Assembly (NCBI RefSeq): GCF_002927275.1
Contig: NZ_PRKW01000001.1
Coordinates: 434,001-498,000, forward strand
Source of the DNA: Arthrobacter pityocampae
GTDB taxonomy: Bacteria > Actinomycetota > Actinomycetes > Actinomycetales > Micrococcaceae
DNA length: 64,000 nt
Reading direction: 5' to 3'
Shown: positions 10,897 to 19,642 of the stretch, piece by piece
Layout of the letters: each line of letters begins with the position of its first letter
Position numbering within the stretch: the first letter of the stretch is position 1
Position numbers and translations under genes: made by a program
The notes under the pieces: model-generated
What the model was told of the DNA's origin: nothing
What the model saw: the letters and a program-made list of their open reading frames with translations, nothing else
The model's database searches: none

Positions 10897-11301
10897 ATGG
10901 AGATAGCCCTGACGAGTCTGTTCGTCGACGACCAGCGGGAGGCGCTCGCCTTCTACACCGATGTGCTCGGGTTCGTGAAGCGCCAGGACATCCCGCTCGG
11001 AATGCATTCGTGGCTCACCGTGGTGTCCCCCGAAGCGCCGGACGGGCCCGAACTGCTCCTGGAGCCGTCCCACCACCCTGCCGTGAAGCCGTACCGGGAA
11101 GCCATGATCCATGACGGCATCCCCCTCGCCCAGTTCGCGGTCGGGGACGTCGAGGCCGAGTACGCCCGGCTGGCCGGCAGGGGCGTGGTCTTCACCCAGC
11201 CGCCGCTCGACATCGGCGCCGCCGTCGTCGCGATCTTCGACGACACGTGCGGCAACCTCATCCAGCTCATGGAACCGAAGCCGGACGAGGACCCTTCCTA
11301 G
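10897..11301 (+). CDS. VOC (glyoxalase/dioxygenase fold) family protein
   Basis: Small single-subunit vicinal-oxygen-chelate protein of 134 residues with two beta-alpha-beta-beta-beta modules: ALTSLFVDDQREALAFYTDVLGF at the start, and a C-terminal IFDDTCGNLIQLMEP strand with the usual Gly-Asn. Members bind a divalent metal and act on glyoxal-like compounds, aromatic diols or antibiotics; the substrate cannot be read from sequence. The ATG at 10897 is preceded by GGAGAAGGAG, and a -10-like TACGCT lies about 35 bases upstream. Longer in-frame upstream starts would overlap the preceding gene and lack ribosome sites. Confidence 0.85.
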   Translation: MEIALTSLFVDDQREALAFYTDVLGFVKRQDIPLGMHSWLTVVSPEAPDGPELLLEPSHHPAVKPYREAMIHDGIPLAQFAVGDVEAEYARLAGRGVVFTQPPLDIGAAVVAIFDDTCGNLIQLMEPKPDEDPS

Positions 11302-11395
11302 CCCGAGCACCGATGATTTCCGCGGGGGTGCGCCGTCGAAGAAGTACGGCGACCGCACGGCGTCGAACCATTCGCCCGGATCGGAAGGCCCCACC

Positions 11396-11836
11396 ATGAG
11401 TGCATCAGTCGGTTCCACCGTCACCCGCACGTTCGCAGCACCGCCCGAGGCGGTCTTCGACGCGTGGGTCACCCCGTCGTCGTTCACGACCTGGTGGGGT
11501 GGCAGCGGGATCGAGGTCCCCCTCGAGTCCGTAGCCATGGACGTCCGCCCCGGCGGCACCTGGCGAGCCACGATGATCCTGGGCGGCGACATGCCCGATT
11601 TCCACTGGCGGGGCGAGTTCGTCGACGTCGACCGCCCGCGAAGGCTGTCGATGACCATGACCGATGAACCCGGCGAGGCACGCGAGCTCCTGAGCGCGAC
11701 GTTCACCGCCGTCGACGACGGTACCGAGATGGTGTTCAGCCAGACGGGCGGCCATCTGTCGGCCGAGCAGTACGACGCCACCACGGCGGGCTGGCAGTTG
11801 GCCTTCGACACGCTGGACACGGTGCTCCTGTCCTGA
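11396..11836 (+). CDS. SRPBCC / AHSA1-like domain protein
   Basis: A 146-residue START-like fold protein of the AHSA1 (activator of Hsp90 ATPase homologue) type. Landmarks are TVTRTFAAPPEAVFDAWVTP at the N-terminus, FTTWWGG, the central DVRPGGTWRATM strand and the GWQLAFDTLDTVL C-terminal helix. Such stand-alone bacterial proteins bind hydrophobic ligands and often sit next to ArsR regulators or VOC proteins, as here with the VOC gene 95 bases upstream. The exact role is unknown. Start chosen at the ATG behind GGAAGG; the open frame continues upstream but without homology. Confidence 0.82.
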   Translation: MSASVGSTVTRTFAAPPEAVFDAWVTPSSFTTWWGGSGIEVPLESVAMDVRPGGTWRATMILGGDMPDFHWRGEFVDVDRPRRLSMTMTDEPGEARELLSATFTAVDDGTEMVFSQTGGHLSAEQYDATTAGWQLAFDTLDTVLLS

Positions 11837-11850
11837 CGTCGTCCGTTCTC

Positions 11851-11949
11851 GTGTTCGCCACCCGGCAGGACGGCGAGTGGTTCACGCTGACGCCGTTCGA
11901 CGGCACGCTGCCCTCCAAGCAGGAAGCGGTCGAGACCCTCACGAGGTGA
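11851..11949 (+). CDS. possible short reading frame or gene remnant
   Basis: A frame of 32 codons from GTG encodes VFATRQDGEWFTLTPFDGTL and ends in VETLTR. It looks protein-like in composition, with aromatic and acidic residues and no low complexity, and could be the tail of a decayed gene or a tiny protein. No ribosome site precedes it and I do not recognise the family. Confidence 0.2.
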   Translation: MFATRQDGEWFTLTPFDGTLPSKQEAVETLTR

Positions 11950-11973
11950 CGCGCGGAAAGTCGAGCACGAATT

Positions 11974-12006
11974 ATTGTTGAACAATCTCCCTGGGTCGGG
12001 CATCCT
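11974..12006 (+). promoter_or_regulatory. pxp operon promoter with 13-base palindromic operator
   Basis: ATTGTTGAACAAT at 11974-11986 is a perfect palindrome around a central G. A -35-like TTGAAC (11978-11983) lies inside it. A 17-base spacer leads to a weak -10, CATCCT (12001-12006), so a bound protein would block the promoter. The same core, TTGTTGAACAA, occurs before the NRAMP-like gene at 19025-19035. The likely binder is the GntR/FCD regulator encoded at the end of this operon. Confidence 0.65.
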
Positions 12007-12038
12007 GAAGGAACTACCCAGCAGAGACGAGGATCACA

Positions 12039-12797
12039 GTGATTTCCATCGACCTCAACAGCGACGTCGGCGAATCGTTCGGCAACTGGACGATGGGGGA
12101 CGACGCCGCGATCTTCGGCTCCGTCTCCAGCGCCAACGTCGCGTGCGGCTTCCACGCCGGAGATCCGTCCATGATCGCGCAGACCTGCCGGGACGCCGTG
12201 GCCGCGGGGGTGACCATCGGCGCCCACGTCGGTTACCGCGATCTGGCGGGGTTCGGCCGCCGCTTCCTGGACTGCTCTCCCACCGAACTGGCCGACGACG
12301 TCCTCTACCAGCTCGGCGCCCTCGACGCGATCTCGCGGGCGGCAGGCGGCACCATCCGCTACGTGAAGCCGCACGGTGCCCTCTACAACACCATCGTCAC
12401 CCACGAAGTCCAGGCCCAGGCCGTGGTGGACGCCGTCAGGGCGTTCGGCGGCGACCTCCCGCTGCTGCTCCTCCCCGGCTCCGTGGCGCTGAAGGCTGCG
12501 GAGGCGGCAGGCCTCCGCGGGGTGGCCGAGGCCTTCGCCGATCGGGCCTACAACCCGGACGGCACCCTGGTGTCCCGCCGCGAACCCGGCGCGGTCCTCC
12601 ACGACGAGGACGCGGTCGCAGCCAACATGGTCCGCCTTGCGACCGACGGCGTCCTCATCGCCCGCGACGGCTCGACCATCAGGACCACGGCGGAAAGCAT
12701 CTGCCTCCACGGCGACACCACCGGCGCGGTGTCCATGGCCGCCGCCGTCCGCCGCGACCTCGAGGCCGCCGGCGTCGACATCCGGAGCTTCGTGTGA
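12039..12797 (+). CDS. pxpA: 5-oxoprolinase subunit PxpA (LamB/YcsF family)
   Basis: PxpA with PxpB and PxpC opens 5-oxoproline (pyroglutamate) to glutamate at the cost of ATP. The 252-residue protein matches the LamB/YcsF family from end to end: [70 protein letters not shown] and [12 protein letters not shown]. The start is a GTG with GAGG seven bases upstream, about 30 bases after the predicted transcription start. Its stop overlaps the pxpBC start (GTGA). First gene of an operon running to the GntR gene. Confidence 0.95.
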   Translation: MISIDLNSDVGESFGNWTMGDDAAIFGSVSSANVACGFHAGDPSMIAQTCRDAVAAGVTIGAHVGYRDLAGFGRRFLDCSPTELADDVLYQLGALDAISRAAGGTIRYVKPHGALYNTIVTHEVQAQAVVDAVRAFGGDLPLLLLPGSVALKAAEAAGLRGVAEAFADRAYNPDGTLVSRREPGAVLHDEDAVAANMVRLATDGVLIARDGSTIRTTAESICLHGDTTGAVSMAAAVRRDLEAAGVDIRSFV

Positions 12798-14443
12798 GAC
12801 CTCCCGGGATCCGCTGGGCCGGACCGCGCGCCCTCCTGATCGACCTGGAATCACTGGGTTCCGTCCTCACCGTCCACGCGCACCTGCAGGAGCACCCGCT
12901 CCGCGGGCAGGTCGACGTGCTCGCCGCCGCCCGGACCGTCCTGGTCGTCTTCGACTCCGGCGCCGACGCCCGCGCCGCCCGCGCCGCCGTCGCCCAGCTG
13001 GACACGGCGCCCAGGACGGACGCAGGCGCGGCCGGTGATCCGGTCCGGATCGAGGTGGTGTACGACGGCGACGACCTCGCCGAGGTGGGCCGCCTCACCG
13101 GCCTCGGCCCCGACGCCGTCGTCGCCGCGCACACCGGCCAGCTGTGGACCGCCGCGTTCGGCGGGTTCGCCCCGGGCTTCGCCTACCTGGTCGGGGAGAA
13201 CGAGTCGCTCACGGTCCCCCGCCGCACCACGCCCCGCACCGCGGTCCCCGCCGGGGCAGTGGCGCTGGCGGGCAACTTCTCCGCCGTCTATCCGCGCCGC
13301 TCACCCGGGGGCTGGCAGCTCATCGGGCGGACCGCATCCCGGATGTGGGACCTCGACCGGGATCAGCCGGCCCTCCTCCGACCGGGGACCGCCGTGCAGT
13401 ACGTGGCCGTGCGGGAGTCCGTGACGCTCGTCGATCCTGCCCCCGCTTCGGAGGCCCTCCAGGAGATCCCCATCGGGCAGGACCACGCCCTGGAGGTCCT
13501 CGCCCCCGGACCGCAGTCGCTCATCCAGGACCTGGGCCGGCCCGGACTCGGCGACGCAGGCGTCTCGAAGGCCGGCGCCGCCGACACCGCGAGCGCCCGG
13601 CAGGCCAACCGGCTGGTCGGGAACGCACCCGGTGACGCCGTCATCGAGACGGTCCTCGGCGGCCTCACCGTCCAGGCCCGCGGGGAACTGACCGTCGCGG
13701 TGACCGGTGCCTGGACGCCCGTCGGGATCAGCGGCGACCGCACCACGCGCCCGGCACCCATGTGCACCCCGTTCGCCCTGCACGACGGCGAGACGCTCCG
13801 CCTCGACGTGCCCGACGCCGGGCTGCGCACCTACCTGGCGATCCGCGGCGGCATCGACGTGCCGGAGGTGCTGGGCAGCCGGTCGACCGACGTGATGTCG
13901 GGGATCGGTCCGGCCCCCCTCGCGGCGGGAACCGTCCTTCCGATCGGCGCGACGGACCGCGGCCGCACGGTCGGCGCTGCCGAGCCCTCGACGCTGCCCG
14001 ACGCCCTCCGGCCCGGCGCGCAGGAACCGGTGGTCCTCCGCATCACCGGCGGTCCTCGCCACGACTGGTTCACCGACGCGTCCCACACGGCACTCACCGA
14101 CCGGCACTGGACCGTGACCGCCGAGTCGAACCGGATCGGGGTCCGCCTCGCGGTCGGCGCCCCGGACGACGCCACCGGCACACCGCTGGAACGCCGCACC
14201 GCTGATGAACTGCCCAGCGAAGGGGTCGTCGCCGGATCGCTGCAGGTGCCGCCCTCGGGCCTGCCGGTGCTCTTCCTCGCCGACCATCCGGTGACCGGCG
14301 GATATCCGGTGATCGGCGTCGTCGTCCCCGAGGACCTGCCCGTCGCCGCGCAACTGGCGCCCGGCACCACGCTGAGATTCCAGGCCGTGGATCCCGAGAC
14401 CCTGCACCCCACCCCCCATCCGCTCGCCACCCGACGCCCGTGA
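12794..14443 (+). CDS. pxpBC: 5-oxoprolinase PxpB-PxpC fusion (AHS1-AHS2)
   Basis: A 549-residue fusion of the two other oxoprolinase subunits. The N-terminal ~215 residues are PxpB/KipI (allophanate hydrolase subunit 1 fold; [32 protein letters not shown]). From about 235 on it is PxpC/KipA (AHS2; [20 protein letters not shown], then [19 protein letters not shown] and TGGYPVIG). In many bacteria these are separate genes. The GTG start overlaps the pxpA stop by four bases. The same two folds form the carboxyltransferase part of urea carboxylase, which matters because the next gene is a biotin carboxylase. Confidence 0.92.
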   Translation: MRPPGIRWAGPRALLIDLESLGSVLTVHAHLQEHPLRGQVDVLAAARTVLVVFDSGADARAARAAVAQLDTAPRTDAGAAGDPVRIEVVYDGDDLAEVGRLTGLGPDAVVAAHTGQLWTAAFGGFAPGFAYLVGENESLTVPRRTTPRTAVPAGAVALAGNFSAVYPRRSPGGWQLIGRTASRMWDLDRDQPALLRPGTAVQYVAVRESVTLVDPAPASEALQEIPIGQDHALEVLAPGPQSLIQDLGRPGLGDAGVSKAGAADTASARQANRLVGNAPGDAVIETVLGGLTVQARGELTVAVTGAWTPVGISGDRTTRPAPMCTPFALHDGETLRLDVPDAGLRTYLAIRGGIDVPEVLGSRSTDVMSGIGPAPLAAGTVLPIGATDRGRTVGAAEPSTLPDALRPGAQEPVVLRITGGPRHDWFTDASHTALTDRHWTVTAESNRIGVRLAVGAPDDATGTPLERRTADELPSEGVVAGSLQVPPSGLPVLFLADHPVTGGYPVIGVVVPEDLPVAAQLAPGTTLRFQAVDPETLHPTPHPLATRRP

Positions 14444-14454
14444 AAGCAGAAGCC

Positions 14455-16209
14455 ATGAAGAAGGTCCTGATCGCCAATCGCGGGGAGATCGCCGTCCGCA
14501 TCGCCCGCGCGTGCTCCGACGAGGGGCTCACCTCGGTGGCCGTGTACTCCGACCCCGACGCCGACGCCCTCCACGTCCGCCTCAGCGACGAGGCCTACGC
14601 ACTGGCCGGATCCGCGAGCGCCGACACGTATCTCGACATGGACAAGCTGCTCGCCGTCGCCGCGAAGTCCGGCGCCGACGCCGTCCACCCCGGTTACGGC
14701 TTCCTCTCGGAGAACGCCGACTTCGCCGACGCGGTGCAGGACGCGGGACTCATCTGGGTCGGCCCGTCGCCGGACGCGATTCGGAGCCTCGGCAACAAGG
14801 TCACCGCCCGCGAGATCGCGGTCAAGGTGGGCGCCCCGCTGGTCCCCGGGTCCGACGGACCTGCCGCGAACGCCGAGGAGGTCCGCGCCTTCGCCGAGCA
14901 GTACGGTGTCCCCGTCGCCATCAAGGCCGCCTACGGCGGCGGCGGCCGCGGCATGCGCATCGCCTACCGGATGGAGGACATCGACGACGCATTCGATTCG
15001 GCGGTCCGTGAGGCGACGGTCGCGTTCGGCCGCGGTGAATGCTTCGTCGAGCGGTTCCTCGACAAGCCGCGGCACGTCGAGGCGCAGGTGCTGGCCGATA
15101 CGCACGGGAACGTCGTCGTCGTCGGGACCCGCGACTGCTCGCTGCAGCGCCGCAACCAGAAGCTGGTCGAGGAAGCCCCCGCACCCTTCCTGACCGACGG
15201 CCAGCGCACCCGCATCCACGAGTCGGCGCGCGCCATCTGTCGCGAGGCCGGCTACACCAGTGCCGGGACCGTCGAGTACCTGGTGGCACCCGACGGCGTG
15301 ATCTCCTTCCTGGAGGTCAACACCCGCCTGCAGGTGGAGCACCCGGTGACGGAGGCGACGTCGGGCATCGACCTCGTCCGTGAACAGTTCCGCATCGCCG
15401 ACGGCCTGCCCGTCAGCATCACCGAGGACCCGGCACCCCGGGGCCACGCCATCGAGTTCCGGCTCAACGCCGAGGACGCCGGCCGCGGGTTCCTGCCCTC
15501 CCCCGGGCCGGTCGACGTGTTCGAGGCCCCCACCGGGGCCGGGATCCGCGTCGACACGGGGGTGCGGTCCGGGTCCCGTGTCCCCGCCGAGTACGACTCC
15601 CTGATGGCCAAGCTCATCGTCCACGGCGAGGACCGCCCGCAGGCGCTCCGCCGTGCCCGCGCCGCCCTCGACGAGCTGCGTATCGAGGGCCTCCCCACGG
15701 TGGTCCCCTTCCACCGCGCCGTGGTCAGGGACGCCGACTTCACCGACCCCGACCGGCTCGGGGTCTACACGACGTGGATCGAAGCGGCGTTCGCGGGACG
15801 CCTGGAGGCCGCCCTCTCGAGCGGGACGGCCGGGCAGGTGGCCCGCCGGGAGACCCTGACCGTGGAGATCGACGGGAAGGCCGTACAGCTGGGGCTCCAC
15901 GCCGAGGTCTTCGCCGCGCTGATGAGCGGCGGCACCGGCGGGCCGGGCGCCGTCGTCCCGTCCGCCGATCCGACGACGAACGACGCCGGCACGGTCACCG
16001 CCTCGATGGGCGGCACCCTGGTGACGTGGCTGGCCGACGACGGCGCGACCATCGGCGCCGGGCAGCCCGTCGCGGTGCTCGAGGCGATGAAGATGGAGAC
16101 CGAGGTCCTGTCGACGGTCGCCGGTACCTTCCGGCGCGGCGGGCAGGAGCCGGGCGCCGCCGTCGCGCGCGGCGAGGTGCTGGGCGAAGTCCTCGGGGTG
16201 GTCGGCTAG
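14455..16209 (+). CDS. biotin carboxylase fused to biotin carboxyl carrier domain
   Basis: A 584-residue AccC-type protein. The biotin-carboxylase half begins [19 protein letters not shown] and has the ATP-grasp glycine loop AYGGGGRGM, the [14 protein letters not shown] catalytic strand and [10 protein letters not shown]. The last ~80 residues are a biotinyl domain with EAMKMETE (biotin on Lys546). A GTG at 14440 overlapping the pxpBC stop is an alternative start; the ATG at 14455 matches the usual N-terminus of the family better. There is no carboxyltransferase subunit of the acyl-CoA type nearby. It is co-transcribed with pxpA-pxpBC, which suggests that it works with the AHS1-AHS2 protein. 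Confidence 0.9.
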   Translation: MKKVLIANRGEIAVRIARACSDEGLTSVAVYSDPDADALHVRLSDEAYALAGSASADTYLDMDKLLAVAAKSGADAVHPGYGFLSENADFADAVQDAGLIWVGPSPDAIRSLGNKVTAREIAVKVGAPLVPGSDGPAANAEEVRAFAEQYGVPVAIKAAYGGGGRGMRIAYRMEDIDDAFDSAVREATVAFGRGECFVERFLDKPRHVEAQVLADTHGNVVVVGTRDCSLQRRNQKLVEEAPAPFLTDGQRTRIHESARAICREAGYTSAGTVEYLVAPDGVISFLEVNTRLQVEHPVTEATSGIDLVREQFRIADGLPVSITEDPAPRGHAIEFRLNAEDAGRGFLPSPGPVDVFEAPTGAGIRVDTGVRSGSRVPAEYDSLMAKLIVHGEDRPQALRRARAALDELRIEGLPTVVPFHRAVVRDADFTDPDRLGVYTTWIEAAFAGRLEAALSSGTAGQVARRETLTVEIDGKAVQLGLHAEVFAALMSGGTGGPGAVVPSADPTTNDAGTVTASMGGTLVTWLADDGATIGAGQPVAVLEAMKMETEVLSTVAGTFRRGGQEPGAAVARGEVLGEVLGVVG

Positions 16210-16241
16210 CATCGGTTGGTGACGAGGTACGGGGGACGACC

Positions 16242-16928
16242 ATGGCGATGAAGGCAGCAGCGGAGTTCGATCGCGCGACGGCGGCCGAGCACGCGCACAC
16301 CGCGGTGTGGATCGCCACCGTGCTGCGGGGCCGCATCGCCGCCGGGGAGCTCACGCCCGGGTCGAAGCTGTCGGAGCAGGCGCTGTCGAGCGCGCTCGGT
16401 GTCTCACGCAACACGCTGCGCGAGGCCTTCTCCACGCTCGCCGGCGAATCGATGGTCACCCGGATCCCCAACCGCGGTGTGTTCGTGGCCTCCCCCGGGG
16501 TCGAGGAGGTGCGCGAGATCTACCGCGTCCGCCGGATGATCGAACCCGCCGCCGCCCTGTGGGGCGAGGTCACCCCCGAGGCCCTCGACACCATGGAGGC
16601 CATCGTCCGGCGGGCACAGGAAGCGCGCGACGCCGGCTCCGTCGCCGACATGGCCGACGCCAACCAGGCCCTGCACCGGGCCGTGGTCGGCCTGACCGGA
16701 AGCGGCTCCCTGCAGACGCTGATGGACCGCGTCCTCGCCGAGATGCGCCTCGTGTTCCACGCCATGGCCTCGACCCCGGACTTTCACAGCCACTACGTGG
16801 ACCGCAACGTACGGCTCGTCGAGCGGCTCCGGGCCGGGCGGCGGGACGAGGCGGCCTCGGGCCTGAGCGCCGACCTGGACGTCGCCGAGGCCGAACTCCT
16901 GGACCGACTCGCCGACGCGTCCGGGTAG
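16242..16928 (+). CDS. GntR family transcriptional regulator (FadR/FCD subfamily)
   Basis: A 228-residue regulator. The winged-helix N-terminus (about 20-85) shows LRGRIAAGELTPGSKLSEQ and the recognition helix LGVSRNTLREAFSTL. The C-terminal FCD ligand domain (about 95-225) has the metal-binding Asp/His pattern (ANQALHRAVV, SHYVDRNVRLVERL, then D) used by this subfamily to bind small carboxylic acids. It closes the pxp operon, 32 bases after the carboxylase gene, with GGGGGA as ribosome site. Most likely it represses its own operon and the converging transporter genes through the TTGTTGAACAA palindromes. The ligand may be 5-oxoproline or a related acid (inference). Confidence 0.88.
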   Translation: MAMKAAAEFDRATAAEHAHTAVWIATVLRGRIAAGELTPGSKLSEQALSSALGVSRNTLREAFSTLAGESMVTRIPNRGVFVASPGVEEVREIYRVRRMIEPAAALWGEVTPEALDTMEAIVRRAQEARDAGSVADMADANQALHRAVVGLTGSGSLQTLMDRVLAEMRLVFHAMASTPDFHSHYVDRNVRLVERLRAGRRDEAASGLSADLDVAEAELLDRLADASG

Positions 16929-16941
16929 GACCCAGCCCGGC

Positions 16942-17754
16942 TCAGGGCACCAGGTAGTCGCTGTCCCGCGCGTCGGTGATGAGCATGTGCCCCGGCGCGT
17001 GGCCGATGGCCAGCGGCGGACGCGACTGCATCACGGCCGCCTGCGGAGTCACCCCGCAGGCCCAGAACACCGGCAGGTGCCCCTCGGGGATCCGCACCGC
17101 GTCACCGAAGTCCGGTGACCTCAGGTCCACCCCCAGTTCCTCCGGATCGCCCACGTGGACCGGTGCGCCGTGGACGGCCGGATAGCGCGAGGTGATGCGG
17201 ACGGCGTCGGCCACCTGCGCCGCCGGGACCGGGCGCATCGACACCACCAGCGGGCCCGCCATGGCACCGGCGGGGGCGGCCTGCCGGTTCGTCCGGTACA
17301 TCGGCACGTTCACGCCCTGGTCGAGATGCGCGATCCTGACGCCGCCGTCCTGCAGCGCCGCCTCGAAGGTGAAGGAGCACCCGAACAGGAACGTCACCAG
17401 GTCATCGCGCCAGTGGGCCGAGACGTCGGCGGGCTCGTCCACCAGCACGCCGTCGTGGTAGACCGTGTACTTCGGGACGTCGGTCCGGATGTCACCGCCG
17501 GCGAGCAGCGGCCCGGAGGTCTCGCCGGGCTCCAGCACCCCGAGGACCGGGCACGGCTTGGGATTGCGCTGGGCGAAGAGCAGCAGGTCGAAGGCCTGCT
17601 CCCGCGGGATCGACAGCACGTTCACCTGCGCGTAGCCGCGGGACCAGCCCGACGTCGGCGTCACCAGGCCGGCGCGGAAGGCGGCCCGCGCGTCGGCGGG
17701 CAGCACCGCCGCCGGATCGGCGGGCATCCCCCGGGGCGGCGTCCTCAGCCCCAT
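16942..17754 (-). CDS. putative hydro-lyase, YcsI/DUF1445 family (D-glutamate-cyclase-like)
   Basis: A 270-residue protein of the DUF1445 family (Bacillus subtilis YcsI). Conserved segments: [57 protein letters not shown] and a C-terminal [10 protein letters not shown]. The mammalian relative DGLUCY converts D-glutamate to 5-oxo-D-proline, so a role in making or exchanging oxoproline is plausible. The start chosen, ATG 17754, overlaps the transporter gene by ten bases; a longer frame exists but runs through that gene. Ends 13 bases from the convergent GntR gene. In B. subtilis ycsF, ycsG and ycsI sit together with kipI-kipA, the same set as here. Confidence 0.82.
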   Translation of the reverse strand: MGLRTPPRGMPADPAAVLPADARAAFRAGLVTPTSGWSRGYAQVNVLSIPREQAFDLLLFAQRNPKPCPVLGVLEPGETSGPLLAGGDIRTDVPKYTVYHDGVLVDEPADVSAHWRDDLVTFLFGCSFTFEAALQDGGVRIAHLDQGVNVPMYRTNRQAAPAGAMAGPLVVSMRPVPAAQVADAVRITSRYPAVHGAPVHVGDPEELGVDLRSPDFGDAVRIPEGHLPVFWACGVTPQAAVMQSRPPLAIGHAPGHMLITDARDSDYLVP

Positions 17755-18962
17755 AGCTTCGCCAGCCCGGTGAGTGCGGTGTAGCCGAGGAAGAGGGTCA
17801 GGAACCAGGTGGCGACGCCGACGATCAGCAGCCATTTCGGGTAGGCGTACCCGTTCATCAGATCCCTGCGGCGCCAGGCCACCCAGAGCAGCACACCGAA
17901 GCCGACCGGCAGGATCAGGCCGTTGAACGCGCCGGCGAAGATCAGCAGCTCCTGGGGCGCCTGCCCGAGGAGGAGGTAGGCCACGCCGCAGCCGGCGATG
18001 AAGACGACCGTGATGAGGTTCCGTCGGCGTTCAGGGGTCTTCGAGGTGGTGATGAAGGAGACCGAGGTGAACGCGGCGCCGATCACCGAGGTGAGCGCGG
18101 CGGCCCAGAGGACGATGCCGAAGACCCTCATACCGATGTCGCCTGCTGCGACACCGAAGGCTTCGGCGGCCAGGTTGTCGCTCGTCAGCACGGCCCCGCC
18201 GGCCACGACGCCGAAGATCGCCAGGAACAGGAGCACCCGCATGACGCCGGTGACCAGGATGCCGAGCACCGAGCTGCGGGTGATCTGCTTGACGTGCTCG
18301 ACGCCCGTGGCACCGGAGTCCAGCATGCGGTGGGCACCGGCGTAGGTGATGTACCCGCCCACGGTGCCGCCCACCAGGGTGGTGATGATGAGGAAGTCGA
18401 TCTGTTCCGGGAGGACCGCGTTCTTGAGCGCCTCCCCGACGGGCGGTGCGGCGACGACGGCCACATAGATCATCAGCAGGATCATGACCGCACCGAGGAG
18501 CACCACGATGCGGTCCAGCGCCAGGCCGGCCTTCTTGCTGACGAAGACCAGAATGGCGATGCCCGCGGAGATGGCGCCCCCGATCTTGGGGTCCATCCCG
18601 AGCATCGCGTTGGCCCCGAGTCCGGCGCCGGCGATGTTGCCGATGTTGAAGACCACGCCGCCGATGAAGACGAGTCCGGCGAGGAACCAGCCGATGCCGG
18701 GAAGGACCTTGTTGCCGAGCTCGTGGGCGCGGAGTCCCGAGACGCCGATGACGCGCCAGACGTTCATCTGGACGGCGATGTCGATGAGGATCGACGCCAG
18801 GATGGCGAACGCGAACGCCGCACCGATCTGGACGGTGAACACCGTGGTCTGGGTGATGAAGCCCGGCCCGATGGCGCTGGTGGCCATGAGGAACATGGCT
18901 CCCAGCAGTGCGGTGCGCCGGGCGGAGGAGCTCAGCGTCGGTCTGTTCTCGGTAGTTGCCAT
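17745..18962 (-). CDS. NRAMP-related transporter (YcsG-like)
   Basis: A 405-residue polytopic membrane protein of the NRAMP fold with about 11 helices. True metal-transporting NRAMPs have an Asp-Pro-Gly-Asn motif in helix 1 and a Met-Pro-His in helix 6. Here helix 1 reads AIGPGFI (residues 31-36) and helix 6 [13 protein letters not shown], so the metal ligands are missing. Co-occurrence with pxp genes suggests import of 5-oxoproline or another organic acid rather than manganese. The ATG at 18962 has GGACGG upstream. Promoter region contains the shared palindrome 62-74 bases before the start. Overlaps the hydro-lyase gene by ten bases, so the two form one unit. Confidence 0.84.
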   Translation of the reverse strand: MATTENRPTLSSSARRTALLGAMFLMATSAIGPGFITQTTVFTVQIGAAFAFAILASILIDIAVQMNVWRVIGVSGLRAHELGNKVLPGIGWFLAGLVFIGGVVFNIGNIAGAGLGANAMLGMDPKIGGAISAGIAILVFVSKKAGLALDRIVVLLGAVMILLMIYVAVVAAPPVGEALKNAVLPEQIDFLIITTLVGGTVGGYITYAGAHRMLDSGATGVEHVKQITRSSVLGILVTGVMRVLLFLAIFGVVAGGAVLTSDNLAAEAFGVAAGDIGMRVFGIVLWAAALTSVIGAAFTSVSFITTSKTPERRRNLITVVFIAGCGVAYLLLGQAPQELLIFAGAFNGLILPVGFGVLLWVAWRRRDLMNGYAYPKWLLIVGVATWFLTLFLGYTALTGLAKLWG

Positions 18963-19023
18963 GGGCCCGTCCGTTGCGTCGAGGTGACCGGAGTCACGTT
19001 GCGTGGTCGAGACGACCCTACAG

Positions 19024-19036
19024 GTTGTTGAACAAC
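19024..19036 (-). promoter_or_regulatory. palindromic operator of the NRAMP-like/hydro-lyase unit
   Basis: GTTGTTGAACAAC is a perfect palindrome around a central base and shares the 11-base core TTGTTGAACAA with the operator at 11974-11986. On the minus strand it is followed three bases later by TAGGGT, a possible -10. It would put the transporter under the same GntR regulator as pxpA. Confidence 0.65.
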
Positions 19037-19143
19037 TTTCGGCCGGCGATTGGCTCTTGCGCGAACTCCTTCGGACTGCAACCCGCCGCTCGTCGGCCGG
19101 GCGCATCCCCGGCCCTGTCCGCACGGCATGGGACGCTGTCGGG

Positions 19144-19641
19144 ATGGCTGACGCAGCGTGGCACCACACCATCGACCGCTTCTACGAGCAGGAGTTCGAC
19201 GACGCCGATCCGCAGGGCTCGAGCACGAGGATGCGGGAGCTCGTCGCGGGCAGGCCCGACGACGACGCCGAGGCGCTCTTCGAGCTGGCGGGCGTCCACG
19301 ACGCTCTCGGGCTCGAGGACGAGGCGATCCCGCTGTATCGGCGGGCCATCGCGGCGGGGCTGGAGGGCGAGAGCGCGCGCCGCGTCTCGATCCAGCTGGC
19401 GAGCTCGCTGCGGAACGTCGGCAACTCCGCCGAGGCCGTGGCGATCCTCGAAGCGATGCCGGATGCCGGCGTCGACGAAGGGGCGCGCCAGGCCTTCCTC
19501 GCCCTGGCGCTGCACGACGAGGGCCGCCACGGGGACGCCCTGAGGACTGCGCTGCTCGCCCTCATCCCCACCCTCGACGGCTACAGGCGGTCCCTCACGG
19601 AGTACGCGGAGGAACTGCCGGGCACTGTCGGGAACGGCTGA
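19144..19641 (+). CDS. tetratricopeptide-repeat protein
   Basis: A 165-residue soluble protein with about three TPR-like helical hairpins (LFELAGVHDALGLEDEAIPLYRRAI, then RRVSIQLASSLRNVGNSAEAVAIL, then ALALHDEGRHGDALRTALLAL). It is paralogous to the protein at 20302-20811: EDEAIPLYRRAIAAGLEGE and ASSLRNVGNSAEAV correspond to QEDLARGFYEKALAAGLEG and GSTLRNLGEYGTSL there. TPR proteins of this size are adaptor or chaperone-like; no enzymatic residues are visible. The ATG has only a weak ribosome site (GTCGGG). The gene is transcribed away from the NRAMP-like gene. Confidence 0.75.
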   Translation: MADAAWHHTIDRFYEQEFDDADPQGSSTRMRELVAGRPDDDAEALFELAGVHDALGLEDEAIPLYRRAIAAGLEGESARRVSIQLASSLRNVGNSAEAVAILEAMPDAGVDEGARQAFLALALHDEGRHGDALRTALLALIPTLDGYRRSLTEYAEELPGTVGNG

Positions 19642-19642
19642 C

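Noticed and set aside
18963-19143. Manganese riboswitch before the NRAMP-like gene
   Set aside because: No conserved hairpin pattern is visible, and the transporter lacks metal ligands; the palindromic operator explains the region better.
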